From the NCBI GenBank assembly GCA_022705045.1, contig JAKJFE010000011.1:1-39038 (forward strand): a DNA stretch of 39,038 nt. Direction: 5' to 3'. The translations under genes and the position numbers were made by a program. Shown here piece after piece: positions 11,062 to 18,693 of the stretch. How positions within the stretch are numbered: the stretch's first letter is position 1; every line of letters begins with the position of its first letter. Origin of the DNA: Pseudomonadota bacterium (GTDB taxonomy: Bacteria > Pseudomonadota > Gammaproteobacteria > Xanthomonadales > Ahniellaceae). The notes under the pieces were generated by a model, which was not told the DNA's origin, did not search any database, and saw only the letters and a program-made list of their open reading frames with translations.

Positions 11062-12254
11062 TGGCGCGGGCGCTGCTGGTCGTGCTCGATTCACTCGGCA
11101 TCGGCGCGGCGCCGGATGCGGGCCGCTTCGGCGATGTCGGTGCCGACACCTTCGGCCACATCCTCGCATCGCGTGGTCCGGATCTTCCGAATCTGCGTGC
11201 GCTCGGCTTGCATGCAGCGCACGCGCTCGCCCACGGACGTGAGCCCGCAGTGCACGAGCAAGCCGATGCCACTGCGACCTGGGCCGCGATGCGCGAACAG
11301 TCCACCGGCAAGGACACGACCAGCGGCCACTGGGAAATGTGCGGCGTGCCGGTGATGTTCGACTGGGGCTACTTCACCGCGTTCGAAAACAGCTTTTCGC
11401 CCGCGTTGCTTGATGCCTTGGTCACGCGTGCGGGCTTGCCCGGCGTGCTCGGCAATTGCCGGGCCTCGGGCACCGAGATCCTCCAGCGCTTGGGTGTCGA
11501 ACACATTCAATCGGGCAAGCCGATCGTCTACACCTCGGCCGATTCGGTGTTCCAGATCGCCGCACACGAGCAGCATTTCGGGCTGGAACGGCTGTATCGC
11601 GTCTGCGAAATCGCGCGCGAACTGGTCGACGACCATCACATCGCCCGCGTGATCGCGCGGCCCTTCATCGGCGACGATGCCTCGAACTTCAAACGCACCG
11701 GACATCGTCACGATTACGCCGTGCCACCGGTGGCGCCGACCGTGCTCGATGCACTCGTCGCGGCCGGCAAGCGGGTCATCGCCATAGGTAAGGTCTCGGA
11801 CATCTTCGCAGGGCAGGGCATCAGCCAGTCGATTCCCGCCAGCGGCCTCGATGCGTTGATCGACACGACGATCCGCACGTTTCGTGAGGCGCCGGACGAC
11901 AGTCTCGTCTTCGTGAACCTGGTTGATTTCGATTCCGAATACGGCCACCGCCGCGATGTCGCCGGTTATGCCGCGGCGCTCGAACGCTTCGATACGCGCT
12001 TGCCGGAATTGCTGGCGACACGAGGCGAGGGTGATCTGATGTTGTTCAGCGCCGACCACGGCAATGACCCGACCTGGCCGGGCAGCGACCACACGCGCGA
12101 ATGCGTGCCGCTGCTCGCACTCGGTGGTGCGTTGCGTGCTGGCAGCGCCGGTTTGCGCGAGGGTTTCGCCGATCTCGGGCAGACGCTGGCGCAGCATTTC
12201 GGACTCGCGCCGCTCGCCCACGGGCGCGCACTCGAGCGCATCGCCAACGACTGA
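11061..12254 (+). CDS. deoB: Phosphopentomutase
   Basis: DeoB converts (deoxy)ribose 1-phosphate to the 5-phosphate, joining the phosphorylases DeoA and DeoD to the aldolase DeoC. The 397-residue alkaline-phosphatase-fold protein has metal ligand Asp10 (VVLDSLGIG), the phosphorylated Thr in GKDTTSGHWE (Thr86 by position), NLVDFDSEYGHRRD and SADHGNDPTWPGSDHTRE. ATG 11061 overlaps the deoA stop (TGATG); a GTG three bases earlier is possible but less likely. Confidence 0.95.
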   Translation: MARALLVVLDSLGIGAAPDAGRFGDVGADTFGHILASRGPDLPNLRALGLHAAHALAHGREPAVHEQADATATWAAMREQSTGKDTTSGHWEMCGVPVMFDWGYFTAFENSFSPALLDALVTRAGLPGVLGNCRASGTEILQRLGVEHIQSGKPIVYTSADSVFQIAAHEQHFGLERLYRVCEIARELVDDHHIARVIARPFIGDDASNFKRTGHRHDYAVPPVAPTVLDALVAAGKRVIAIGKVSDIFAGQGISQSIPASGLDALIDTTIRTFREAPDDSLVFVNLVDFDSEYGHRRDVAGYAAALERFDTRLPELLATRGEGDLMLFSADHGNDPTWPGSDHTRECVPLLALGGALRAGSAGLREGFADLGQTLAQHFGLAPLAHGRALERIAND

Positions 12255-12262
12255 GGACGATC

Positions 12263-12973
12263 ATGGGCACGCCGCACATTTCCGCGAAACCGGGCGACTT
12301 CGCCGACACCGTCCTGCTGCCCGGCGACCCGCTGCGTGCGGCGCATATCGCGAACACGGTGCTGGACGATGCCGTGGAGGTGACGCGCGTACGTGCGATG
12401 GGCGGTTACACCGGCACCTGGCGCGGCCAGCGCGTGTCGGTGATGGGCACCGGCATGGGCATTCCATCGGCATCGATCTACGGCACCGAACTGGTACGCG
12501 AGTACGGCGTGAGACGGCTGATCCGCATCGGCACCTGTGGCGGCATTGCGTCCGACCTGCAACTCGGCGACATCGTGCTGGCGCAGGGTGCGAGCACCGA
12601 TTCCGGCGTCAACCGTTCGCGCTTCAAGGGCATGGATTTCGCCGCGATCGCGAGCTACCCGCTGCTGTCCGCGGTCGCCGAACGGGCGCGCCGCGACGGC
12701 GTGCGCGTGCGCGTCGGCAACGTCTTCAGCTGCGATCTGTTCTACGGCCCCGATCCGACCCTCGTCGACACGCTCGCCGCGATGAACATCCTCGGCATCG
12801 AGATGGAAGCCGCCGGCCTCTACGGCCTCGCCGCCCAATACGGCGCGGAAGCACTCGCCGTCTGCGCCGTCTCCGACCACCTCCGCACCCACGCCCAATG
12901 GTCCCCCGAACAACGCCAAAACGGCCTCGATGCGATGGTGCGGCTGGTGCTGGATGCGGTGGTGGCGGCGTAG
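12263..12973 (+). CDS. deoD: Purine-nucleoside phosphorylase, DeoD type
   Basis: DeoD cleaves purine (deoxy)nucleosides to base and (deoxy)ribose 1-phosphate as a hexamer. The 236 residues align closely with the E. coli protein: TPHI N terminus, PGDPLRA phosphate loop, GTGMGIPS, RIGTCGG, GIEMEAAGLYG and the catalytic Asp in VSDH. ATG 12263 lies 8 bases after deoB; the longer open frame from 12101 overlaps deoB and is ignored. With DeoC, DeoA and DeoB this makes a complete route from deoxynucleosides to central metabolism. No hairpin-plus-T terminator is visible after it. Confidence 0.96.
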   Translation: MGTPHISAKPGDFADTVLLPGDPLRAAHIANTVLDDAVEVTRVRAMGGYTGTWRGQRVSVMGTGMGIPSASIYGTELVREYGVRRLIRIGTCGGIASDLQLGDIVLAQGASTDSGVNRSRFKGMDFAAIASYPLLSAVAERARRDGVRVRVGNVFSCDLFYGPDPTLVDTLAAMNILGIEMEAAGLYGLAAQYGAEALAVCAVSDHLRTHAQWSPEQRQNGLDAMVRLVLDAVVAA

Positions 12974-13069
12974 CTCAACGCCGCTGTCTGCACGATTTGC
13001 GTCATGCCGATTGGCGAATCAGACTCTGTGCAATCGTCCGGCGATTCAGTCGGGGAATGCGTGTTGGCA

Positions 13070-13366
13070 ATGATCATTCGAACCGCAATTGAAACGGCCT
13101 GGTGGCTTGAGTGGGGTGCAACTGCCTCTCATCAACGCTGGGCTCGCCTACAGGTCTTCGCTGATGGCTCGGCGCAGGTACTGGACCTCGATGGTTTCTA
13201 TCATGACTTCGAGACAGCACACGACGCCATCAACTGGCTGTCGGAGGACGAGTACTCGCCAGCAGAGCACGTCATTGAGGAAGCGCGGCTATTCGGGTTA
13301 CTTGCTCCAAACGCAGGAACAGACAAAGACCTCGTGCCCCTTATGCACGTTGGATCCTCGATGTAA
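13070..13366 (+). CDS. Small orphan protein of unknown function
   Basis: A 98-residue acidic protein whose family I do not recognise. It is rich in Trp and aromatic residues near the start (ETAWWLEWGATASHQRWARL), has a strand-turn-strand look in the middle (LQVFADGSAQVLDLDGFYHDF), then a helix-like acidic part (INWLSEDEYSPAEHVIEEARLF). No signal peptide or membrane segment. The frame is open from ATG 13004, but the first 22 residues look like chance translation; ATG 13070 or GTG 13061 (after CGGGGA) are better starts. Its base composition is visibly lower in GC than its neighbours, and it is followed immediately by dispersed-type repeats, which suggests acquisition. No partner gene is evident. 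Confidence 0.6.
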   Translation: MIIRTAIETAWWLEWGATASHQRWARLQVFADGSAQVLDLDGFYHDFETAHDAINWLSEDEYSPAEHVIEEARLFGLLAPNAGTDKDLVPLMHVGSSM

Positions 13367-13369
13367 CTC

Positions 13370-13450
13370 CGTAGGCTGGGTTGAGCCTCGGCGAAACCCA
13401 GCGGACTAACTCACGGATGCTGGGTTTCACGTTGTTCAACCCAGCCTACG
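13370..13450. repeat. Nested inverted repeat, REP/MITE-like
   Basis: The 81-base element begins with CGTAGGCTGGGTTGA (13370-13384) and ends with its perfect reverse complement (13436-13450). Inside, GCGAAACCCAGC (13391-13402) is inverted almost perfectly at 13419-13430. Each half is itself a hairpin: GCTGGGTT at 13375-13382 pairs with AACCCAGC at 13395-13402. The core GTAGGCTGGGTTGAGC resembles a dispersed intergenic repeat found in many proteobacteria. It codes for nothing. Confidence 0.85.
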
Positions 13451-13464
13451 AGGTGACGGGGTCA

Positions 13465-13493
13465 TGTAGGCGCGCGGTTCATCGCGCGACCGG
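13465..13493. repeat. REP-like GC-rich palindrome
   Basis: TGTAGG followed by CGCGCGGTTCATCGCGCG (13471-13488) and ACCGG has the form of the TGTAGGAGCGCG-type extragenic palindromes of pseudomonads and xanthomonads. It lies 15 bases before the 3' end of fadH (minus strand), where the hairpin may protect or end that transcript; there is no T run. Confidence 0.55.
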
Positions 13494-13508
13494 CGCGTTT
13501 CGGTCACA

Positions 13509-15554
13509 TCACAACGCCGCTGCCAACCGCGTGCCCTGATCGATCGCGCGCTTGGCGTCGAGTTCGCCGGCTTCGTCGGCGCCGCCGATGAGGTGGGCAG
13601 GCTTGCCGAGCAGGGCGAGTTCGGCGTGCAGGTCGCGGTTCGGTTCCTGGCCGGCGCAGATGACGATGTGGTCGACTTCGAGCAGGCGCGCGTTCGTGCC
13701 GATGGTGACGTGCAGGCCGCGTTCGTCGATGCGGTCGTACTGCACGCCGCCGATCATCTCGACGCGCTTTATCTTCAACGTCGCGCGATGCACCCAGCCG
13801 CTGGTCTTGTTCAGGCGTTTGCCCGGCGCACCTTCCGAACGTTGCAGCAGGAACACCTGGCGTGCCGGCGGTTCCGGCTGCGGCTTCAGGCCGTCGATGC
13901 CGCCACGGCGGGTGAAGGTGTCGTCCACGCCCCATTCCTTGCGCCACAGCTTCTCGTCCAGCGACGGCGAATGGCCGGCGTGCACCAGGTATTCGGCGAC
14001 GTCGAAGCCGATGCCGCCGGCACCGATGACGGCGACGCGCGGGCCGACGTCGGCATTGCCCGCGAGCACGTCGATGTAGCTCAACACTTTCGGCGAGTCG
14101 ATGCCGTCGATGCGCACCTTGCGTGGCGTGATGCCGGTGGCGACGATGATTTCGTCGAAGCCGCTCTGGGCCAACTGTTCGGCATTGACGCGCGTCCCGA
14201 GTTTCACGTCGACGCCCGTCTCGCTGAGGCGATGCGTGAAGTAGCGGATCGTCTCGTGGAATTCTTCCTTGCCCGGAATTTTCTTGGCCATGTTGAACTG
14301 GCCACCGATCTCGTTCGCGCCGTCGAAAAGCGTCACGCGATGGCCGCGTTCGCCGAGCGTGGTCGCGGCGGCGAGGCCGGCCGGGCCGGCGCCAACCACG
14401 GCGATGCGTTTCGGTGTCGCCGTCGGCTTGATGATGATCTCGGTCTCGTAGCAGGCACGCGGATTCACCAGGCAACTGGCGCGCTTGTTCTCGAACACAT
14501 GGTCGAGGCAGGCCTGGTTGCAGGCGATACAGGTGTTGATGTGTTCGGCGCGGTTGGCGCGCGCCTTGTTCACCCATTCCGGGTCGGCCAGCAGCGGGCG
14601 CGCCATCGAGACCATGTCGCAGGTGCCGTCGGCGAGCAGCTTCTCGGCCACGTCCGGCATGTTGATGCGGTTCGTCGCGATCAGCGGCAGTTGCACGTGC
14701 TTCTTCAGCTCGCGCGTCGTGAATGCGAAACCGGCGCGTGGCACCGAGGTCACGATGGTCGGAATGCGTGCTTCGTGCCAGCCGATGCCGCTGTTGATGA
14801 TCGTCGCACCGGCGGCTTCGACCGCCTTCGCCAGCGTGGTGATTTCCTCCCAGCTCTGGCCGCGTTCGACCAGGTCGAGCAGGGACAGGCGGTAGATGAT
14901 GATGAAGTCCTTGCCGACCTTGGCGCGGATCGCCTTGATGATTTCCAGCGGGAAGCGCATGCGGTTTTCGTACGGACCGCCCCATTCGTCGGTGCGTTTG
15001 TTGGTGCGCTCGCAGAGGAACTGGTTGATCAGGTAACCCTCGGAGCCCATGACTTCGACACCGTCGTAGCCGGCATCGCGGGCGAGGGCGGCACAGTTCG
15101 CGAAGGCCTTGATCTGCGACCACACGCCGCGGCCCGACAGCTCGCGCGGCGCAAACGGCGAGATCGGCGATTTGATCTTCGATGGCGCCACGCCCAGCGG
15201 GTGGTAGGCGTATCGGCCGGTATGCAGGATCTGCATGCAGATGCGGCCATCGTGTTCGTGCACCGCCTGGGTGACCTTGCGATGCCGTGACACTTCCCAG
15301 GGCCAGCTCAGCTTGCCGGCGAACGGCGACACCCAGCCGGCGATGTTCGGGGCGATGCCGCCGGTCACGATCAGGCCGACGCCGCCCTTGGCGCGTTCAC
15401 CGAAATAGGCGGCGAGCTTGTCGAAGTCGCGGGCGCGGTCTTCGAGGCCGGTATGCATCGAACCCATCAGGACGCGATTGCGCAGGGTCACGTGGCCGAG
15501 GTTCAGCGGTTCGAGCAGGTGCGGGTAGGCGGCGGTCGTCACGGGCGGGTCCAT
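13509..15554 (-). CDS. fadH: NADPH-dependent 2,4-dienoyl-CoA reductase
   Basis: FadH removes double bonds from 2,4-dienoyl-CoA so that polyunsaturated fatty acids can enter beta-oxidation. The 681 residues (E. coli 672) comprise an FMN-binding old-yellow-enzyme TIM barrel with active-site SEGYLIN (Tyr174) and GIGWHE (His260), a 4Fe-4S cluster site with Cys342, Cys345, Cys349 and Cys361, and an FAD/NADPH part with VVGAGPAGLAAA (about 386) and VIGAGGIGFDVAEYL. The ATG at 15554 fits. It stands alone on the minus strand, with a perfect CRP/Clp-type palindrome about 77 bases upstream and a REP hairpin at its 3' end. Confidence 0.94.
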   Translation of the reverse strand: MDPPVTTAAYPHLLEPLNLGHVTLRNRVLMGSMHTGLEDRARDFDKLAAYFGERAKGGVGLIVTGGIAPNIAGWVSPFAGKLSWPWEVSRHRKVTQAVHEHDGRICMQILHTGRYAYHPLGVAPSKIKSPISPFAPRELSGRGVWSQIKAFANCAALARDAGYDGVEVMGSEGYLINQFLCERTNKRTDEWGGPYENRMRFPLEIIKAIRAKVGKDFIIIYRLSLLDLVERGQSWEEITTLAKAVEAAGATIINSGIGWHEARIPTIVTSVPRAGFAFTTRELKKHVQLPLIATNRINMPDVAEKLLADGTCDMVSMARPLLADPEWVNKARANRAEHINTCIACNQACLDHVFENKRASCLVNPRACYETEIIIKPTATPKRIAVVGAGPAGLAAATTLGERGHRVTLFDGANEIGGQFNMAKKIPGKEEFHETIRYFTHRLSETGVDVKLGTRVNAEQLAQSGFDEIIVATGITPRKVRIDGIDSPKVLSYIDVLAGNADVGPRVAVIGAGGIGFDVAEYLVHAGHSPSLDEKLWRKEWGVDDTFTRRGGIDGLKPQPEPPARQVFLLQRSEGAPGKRLNKTSGWVHRATLKIKRVEMIGGVQYDRIDERGLHVTIGTNARLLEVDHIVICAGQEPNRDLHAELALLGKPAHLIGGADEAGELDAKRAIDQGTRLAAAL

Positions 15555-15621
15555 GGGGCGTTCGAAGTCGCCATGTTCCGTTCGTCAGCCGAATCCGTCA
15601 AACGAATGTTTCATGTTTCGC

Positions 15622-15641
15622 AATGTGAAGTTGGTCACATG
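15622..15641. promoter_or_regulatory. CRP/Clp-type binding site
   Basis: TGTGA at 15624-15628 and TCACA at 15635-15639 are separated by 6 bases, a perfect match to the CRP consensus, with the inverted symmetry starting one base further out on each side. It lies in the 140-base divergent gap, its centre about 77 bases from the fadH start and 63 from the downstream gene. If it is a class II activator site, the plus-strand start would be near 15673, where CATACC (15661-15666) could serve as a weak -10. Confidence 0.7.
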
Positions 15642-15694
15642 TGCATGTAGGGGCAGTTCACATACCGTCACCCTACCTTCAGGGACGAGCCACG

Positions 15695-16585
15695 ATGCCC
15701 GACGCGATACGGATCCTCAGTCTGGGCTTCGCGAGCGCCGAGCTGCACATGATGCAGGTTGTGCTCGATTCGGCTGCGAAAACGCTGCCGCGCGGCTTCC
15801 GGCTGGTCAAGGCGAGCGAAGCCGCCGACGTGGCCGTGGTCAACTGGAGCACCCTCAATATCGAGCGCACCCAGGCCTTTCTGGCCGAGCGCTTCGCTGC
15901 GGCGCCGCTGATTTCGGTCTCGGAAACAGGCGTGCTGGGCTCGCCCGGCATGTGTGTCTCGGAAACGCAGTTGCTGCCGAACCTGGCCGCCATGGTCTAC
16001 GAGGCGATCGAGGGCATCGAGCCCGCGTATCGGGTGCGTCCGCCGGAGTACGTGTCGTGGCTGAGCGTGCGCCGGCATGATGACGCCCGAACGGCGCCGA
16101 CTGAGGATGTCCGTGAGCCGTCGACCGCCAAACCGGTGCCGAGTGCACCGGTGTTCGCGGCGCCGCCGACCATTCCTCCGGCCGCGAGCGAGCCGCGCTG
16201 GCTCGAAGGCCTGCACCTGTTGCTGGTCGACGTGCGCTCGGACGGGGCCGAAGACGCCGAACAAATGCTGGCCCGGCTGGGCGCCCGCGTCGATGTTGCG
16301 CTCGACGATCAGGACGGCTGGATCAAGCACTTGTCGCGACGCTGGGACGCCATCCTGATCGACGCCCGCCTGGGTGACGAGGCGGGCTTCAAGCTGTGTC
16401 GACGCATCACTCACGAACCGGTCCGCAAGCCGCCGCCGGTCTTCATGCTGGCCGACAAGCTGCGTCCGATCGAACGCGCCCGTGCAGCGCACGCCGGCAG
16501 TGTCGGATTCCTGACCTGGCCGCTGAAGTCAGACGCTCTGATCGCCGCACTCGGGCCGTTGCGGGCCTCGACCGCCGCGGGTTAG
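15695..16585 (+). CDS. Degenerate response-regulator receiver protein
   Basis: This 296-residue soluble protein has an N-terminal alpha/beta domain of unrecognised type (about 5-110), a Pro/Ala-rich linker (about 130-168) and a C-terminal receiver-like domain (about 172-290). In the latter the phospho-acceptor Asp is retained (Asp223 in LIDARLGDEAG), but the switch Thr/Ser is replaced by Ala (MLADKL) and the invariant Lys before Pro by Trp (FLTWP), and only one acidic residue (LLLVDV) marks the metal pocket. Normal phosphorylation signalling is therefore doubtful. No output domain is visible. ATG 15695 has AGGGACGAG ahead; the frame is open from 15641. A CRP/Clp-type site is about 63 bases upstream. 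Confidence 0.75.
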   Translation: MPDAIRILSLGFASAELHMMQVVLDSAAKTLPRGFRLVKASEAADVAVVNWSTLNIERTQAFLAERFAAAPLISVSETGVLGSPGMCVSETQLLPNLAAMVYEAIEGIEPAYRVRPPEYVSWLSVRRHDDARTAPTEDVREPSTAKPVPSAPVFAAPPTIPPAASEPRWLEGLHLLLVDVRSDGAEDAEQMLARLGARVDVALDDQDGWIKHLSRRWDAILIDARLGDEAGFKLCRRITHEPVRKPPPVFMLADKLRPIERARAAHAGSVGFLTWPLKSDALIAALGPLRASTAAG

Positions 16586-16601
16586 CCGGCAAGCCCGAGC
16601 G

Positions 16602-17390
16602 TCACTGCCAGCGCAGGGCGTGTTGCGCCAATACGCCGTATTCGAAGGTCGCCGCGTGCATCTGCGGCGACGGTGAACCGCTCGCTGCACCGGCCGCGAT
16701 CGGCAACGGCAGCCAGTGTTCCGGCGTCGGATGGTTGAAGCGCGCCTGCGGTGCGTTTTCCCAGTCGAGCAGGGCGGTGTCGCGACCCGCGGCCAGATGA
16801 TCCAGTGTCCAATCCGCAAAGGCGCGCGCTTCCGGCGTGCCGATGCCCGCCGGCGCGCGCCAATCGAGTGCGCGCAGGTTGTGGGTCAACGAACCCGAGC
16901 CGACGATCAGCACGCCGGCATCGCGTAGCGGCGCCAGCGTCTGTCCGAGCCGGTATTGCCAGCGCGCATCGCGGCGCGGATCGACCGAGATCGAGATCAC
17001 CGGCACGTCGGCGTCCGGAAACAGGCGCAGCAGCGGCACCCAGACGCCATGGTCGATGCCGCGTTGCACGTCGAGTTGCGCGGCGAATCCGGCGGATGCC
17101 AGGCGTTCGCGGATCTCGCCGGCGATGACCGGTTCGCCCGGCGCCGGATAATGGATGTCGTACAAGGCCTGTGGAAAACCGTAGAAATCGTGGATGGTTT
17201 CCTGATGCGCGTGTGCGGTCAGCGCTGGTCCCGGCGTGTCGTGATGTGCCGATGCGACCAGGACGGCGCGCGGGGTCGCGAGCGACTGCCCGATCTCGCG
17301 CCAGGCCGCAGTCGCGGCGTTTTCCTGCACCGCCAGCAGCGGCGCACCATGGGAGACGAAGAGGACGGGTTGGCGCGGCATCGTGTTCAT
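16602..17390 (-). CDS. ygiD: DODA-type class III extradiol ring-cleavage dioxygenase
   Basis: A 262-residue member of the YgiD/4,5-DOPA dioxygenase family (LigB fold), zinc- or iron-dependent enzymes that open catechol rings; the physiological substrate is usually unknown. Metal and catalytic histidines are in place: His14 (SHGAP), His49/His50 (SAHHD), the DHGVWVPLL motif, and HPTPEHWLPL in the C-terminal part. Start ATG 17390 gives MNTMPRQP; ATG 17381 is also possible. It converges with the receiver gene with only 16 bases between stops and diverges from the aminotransferase across 144 bases. Confidence 0.9.
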   Translation of the reverse strand: MNTMPRQPVLFVSHGAPLLAVQENAATAAWREIGQSLATPRAVLVASAHHDTPGPALTAHAHQETIHDFYGFPQALYDIHYPAPGEPVIAGEIRERLASAGFAAQLDVQRGIDHGVWVPLLRLFPDADVPVISISVDPRRDARWQYRLGQTLAPLRDAGVLIVGSGSLTHNLRALDWRAPAGIGTPEARAFADWTLDHLAAGRDTALLDWENAPQARFNHPTPEHWLPLPIAAGAASGSPSPQMHAATFEYGVLAQHALRWQ

Positions 17391-17534
17391 GGCGATACGT
17401 TATGGGCAGATGCGGCACCACGCCATTGCGCAGCCGTGCAAGCGCCCGCGGCAGCGACGCAAGCCCGGGGCCGGATACGCATCCGCGAGGAAATCGGCGA
17501 CACTTGCCGGCCTCGTTTCCCTTCGGAATCCGCA

Positions 17535-18689
17535 ATGCGCATCGAGACCAAGCTGCCCAAGGTCGGCACCACCATCTTCACCGTGATGTCGCAGTTGGCC
17601 GCGCAGCACAAGGCCGTGAACCTCGGCCAGGGCTTTCCGGATTTCGAAGGCCCGGAGCTGATGCGCGAGGCGCTGAATCGCGCCATGCACGAAGGCAAGA
17701 ACCAGTACGCGCCGATGGCCGGCATTCCCAAGCTGCGCGAACAGATCGCGTTGAAGACCAAGGCCTTGTACGGCTGCGCGATCAACGTCGATACCGAAGT
17801 GACGGTGACCAGCGGCGCCACCGAAGCCCTGTTCTGCGCGATCGCCGCGATCGTGCGGCCGGGCGAATCGGTGATCGTGCTCGACCCGTGTTACGACAGC
17901 TATGAGCCCGCGATCGAACTGAACGGTGGCAAGGCCATCCACGTGCCGCTCGACAGCGAGACCTTTGCGGTCGACTGGCAGCGCGTGAACGATGCCGTCG
18001 AGAAAGGCACGCGCGCCATCCTCGTGAACTCGCCGCACAATCCGAGCGGCGCCGTGTTCAGCGCGGCCGATCTCGACGCACTCGCCGAAATCGCGCGCCG
18101 CCACGACCTCATCGTGATTTCCGACGAGGTCTACGAACACATCATCTTCGACGGCCTCGCGCACCAGTCGGTGTTGCGCCATCCGGAATTGGCCGATCGC
18201 AGCTTCGTCATCTCGAGTTTCGGCAAGACCTATCACTGCACCGGCTGGAAGGTCGGCTACTGCGTCGCGCCGCCGGTACTGTCGACCGAGTTCCGCAAGG
18301 TGCACCAGTACCTGACCTTCTGCACCTTCAACCCGGCGCAGTGGGCGCTGGCGGACGTGATCGAGCAGTTGCCGAGCCACTACCTCGAACTGCCGGCGTT
18401 CTACCAGGAGAAGCGCGACCGTTTCCGCGCGCTGCTGGCCGACACGCCGTTCCGGTTGCTGCCGGTGTATGGCGCCTATTTCCAGATCGTCGACTATTCG
18501 GCGATCAGCGACCGCGACGACATGAGTTTCTGCGAATGGCTGACGCGCGACGTCGGCGTCGCCGCGATTCCGGTCTCGGCCTTCTACGAAACGCCGCCGG
18601 AATCGAAGCTGATCCGCTTCTGCTTCGCCAAGACCGACGCCACGCTCGAAGCTGCGGCCGAGCGGCTCAACCAGATCAAGGCGGGCTGA
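17535..18689 (+). CDS. Pyridoxal-phosphate methionine/glutamine aminotransferase (YbdL type)
   Basis: This 384-residue fold-type I aminotransferase is very close to E. coli YbdL, which transaminates methionine and aromatic amino acids with 2-oxo acids. Conserved features are NLGQGFPDF, NQYAPM, the cofactor-contacting DPCYDSY, NSPHNPSG, SDEVYEHI and Lys231 in SSFGKTYH, the Schiff-base residue. ATG 17535 is the only sensible start, although the frame is open far upstream. The next gene, 4 bases away, encodes an omega-amidase: together they form the transaminase/omega-amidase pair that salvages the 2-oxo acid of methionine using glutamine and then hydrolyses 2-oxoglutaramate. Confidence 0.92.
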   Translation: MRIETKLPKVGTTIFTVMSQLAAQHKAVNLGQGFPDFEGPELMREALNRAMHEGKNQYAPMAGIPKLREQIALKTKALYGCAINVDTEVTVTSGATEALFCAIAAIVRPGESVIVLDPCYDSYEPAIELNGGKAIHVPLDSETFAVDWQRVNDAVEKGTRAILVNSPHNPSGAVFSAADLDALAEIARRHDLIVISDEVYEHIIFDGLAHQSVLRHPELADRSFVISSFGKTYHCTGWKVGYCVAPPVLSTEFRKVHQYLTFCTFNPAQWALADVIEQLPSHYLELPAFYQEKRDRFRALLADTPFRLLPVYGAYFQIVDYSAISDRDDMSFCEWLTRDVGVAAIPVSAFYETPPESKLIRFCFAKTDATLEAAAERLNQIKAG

Positions 18690-18693
18690 CGCG

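Noticed and set aside
13370-13450. CRISPR repeat or intrinsic terminator
   Set aside because: Only one inverted pair, no spacer array, and no T run after the stem.
17391-17534. Promoter for the divergent dioxygenase/aminotransferase pair
   Set aside because: No pair of hexamers with reasonable spacing stood out on either strand.
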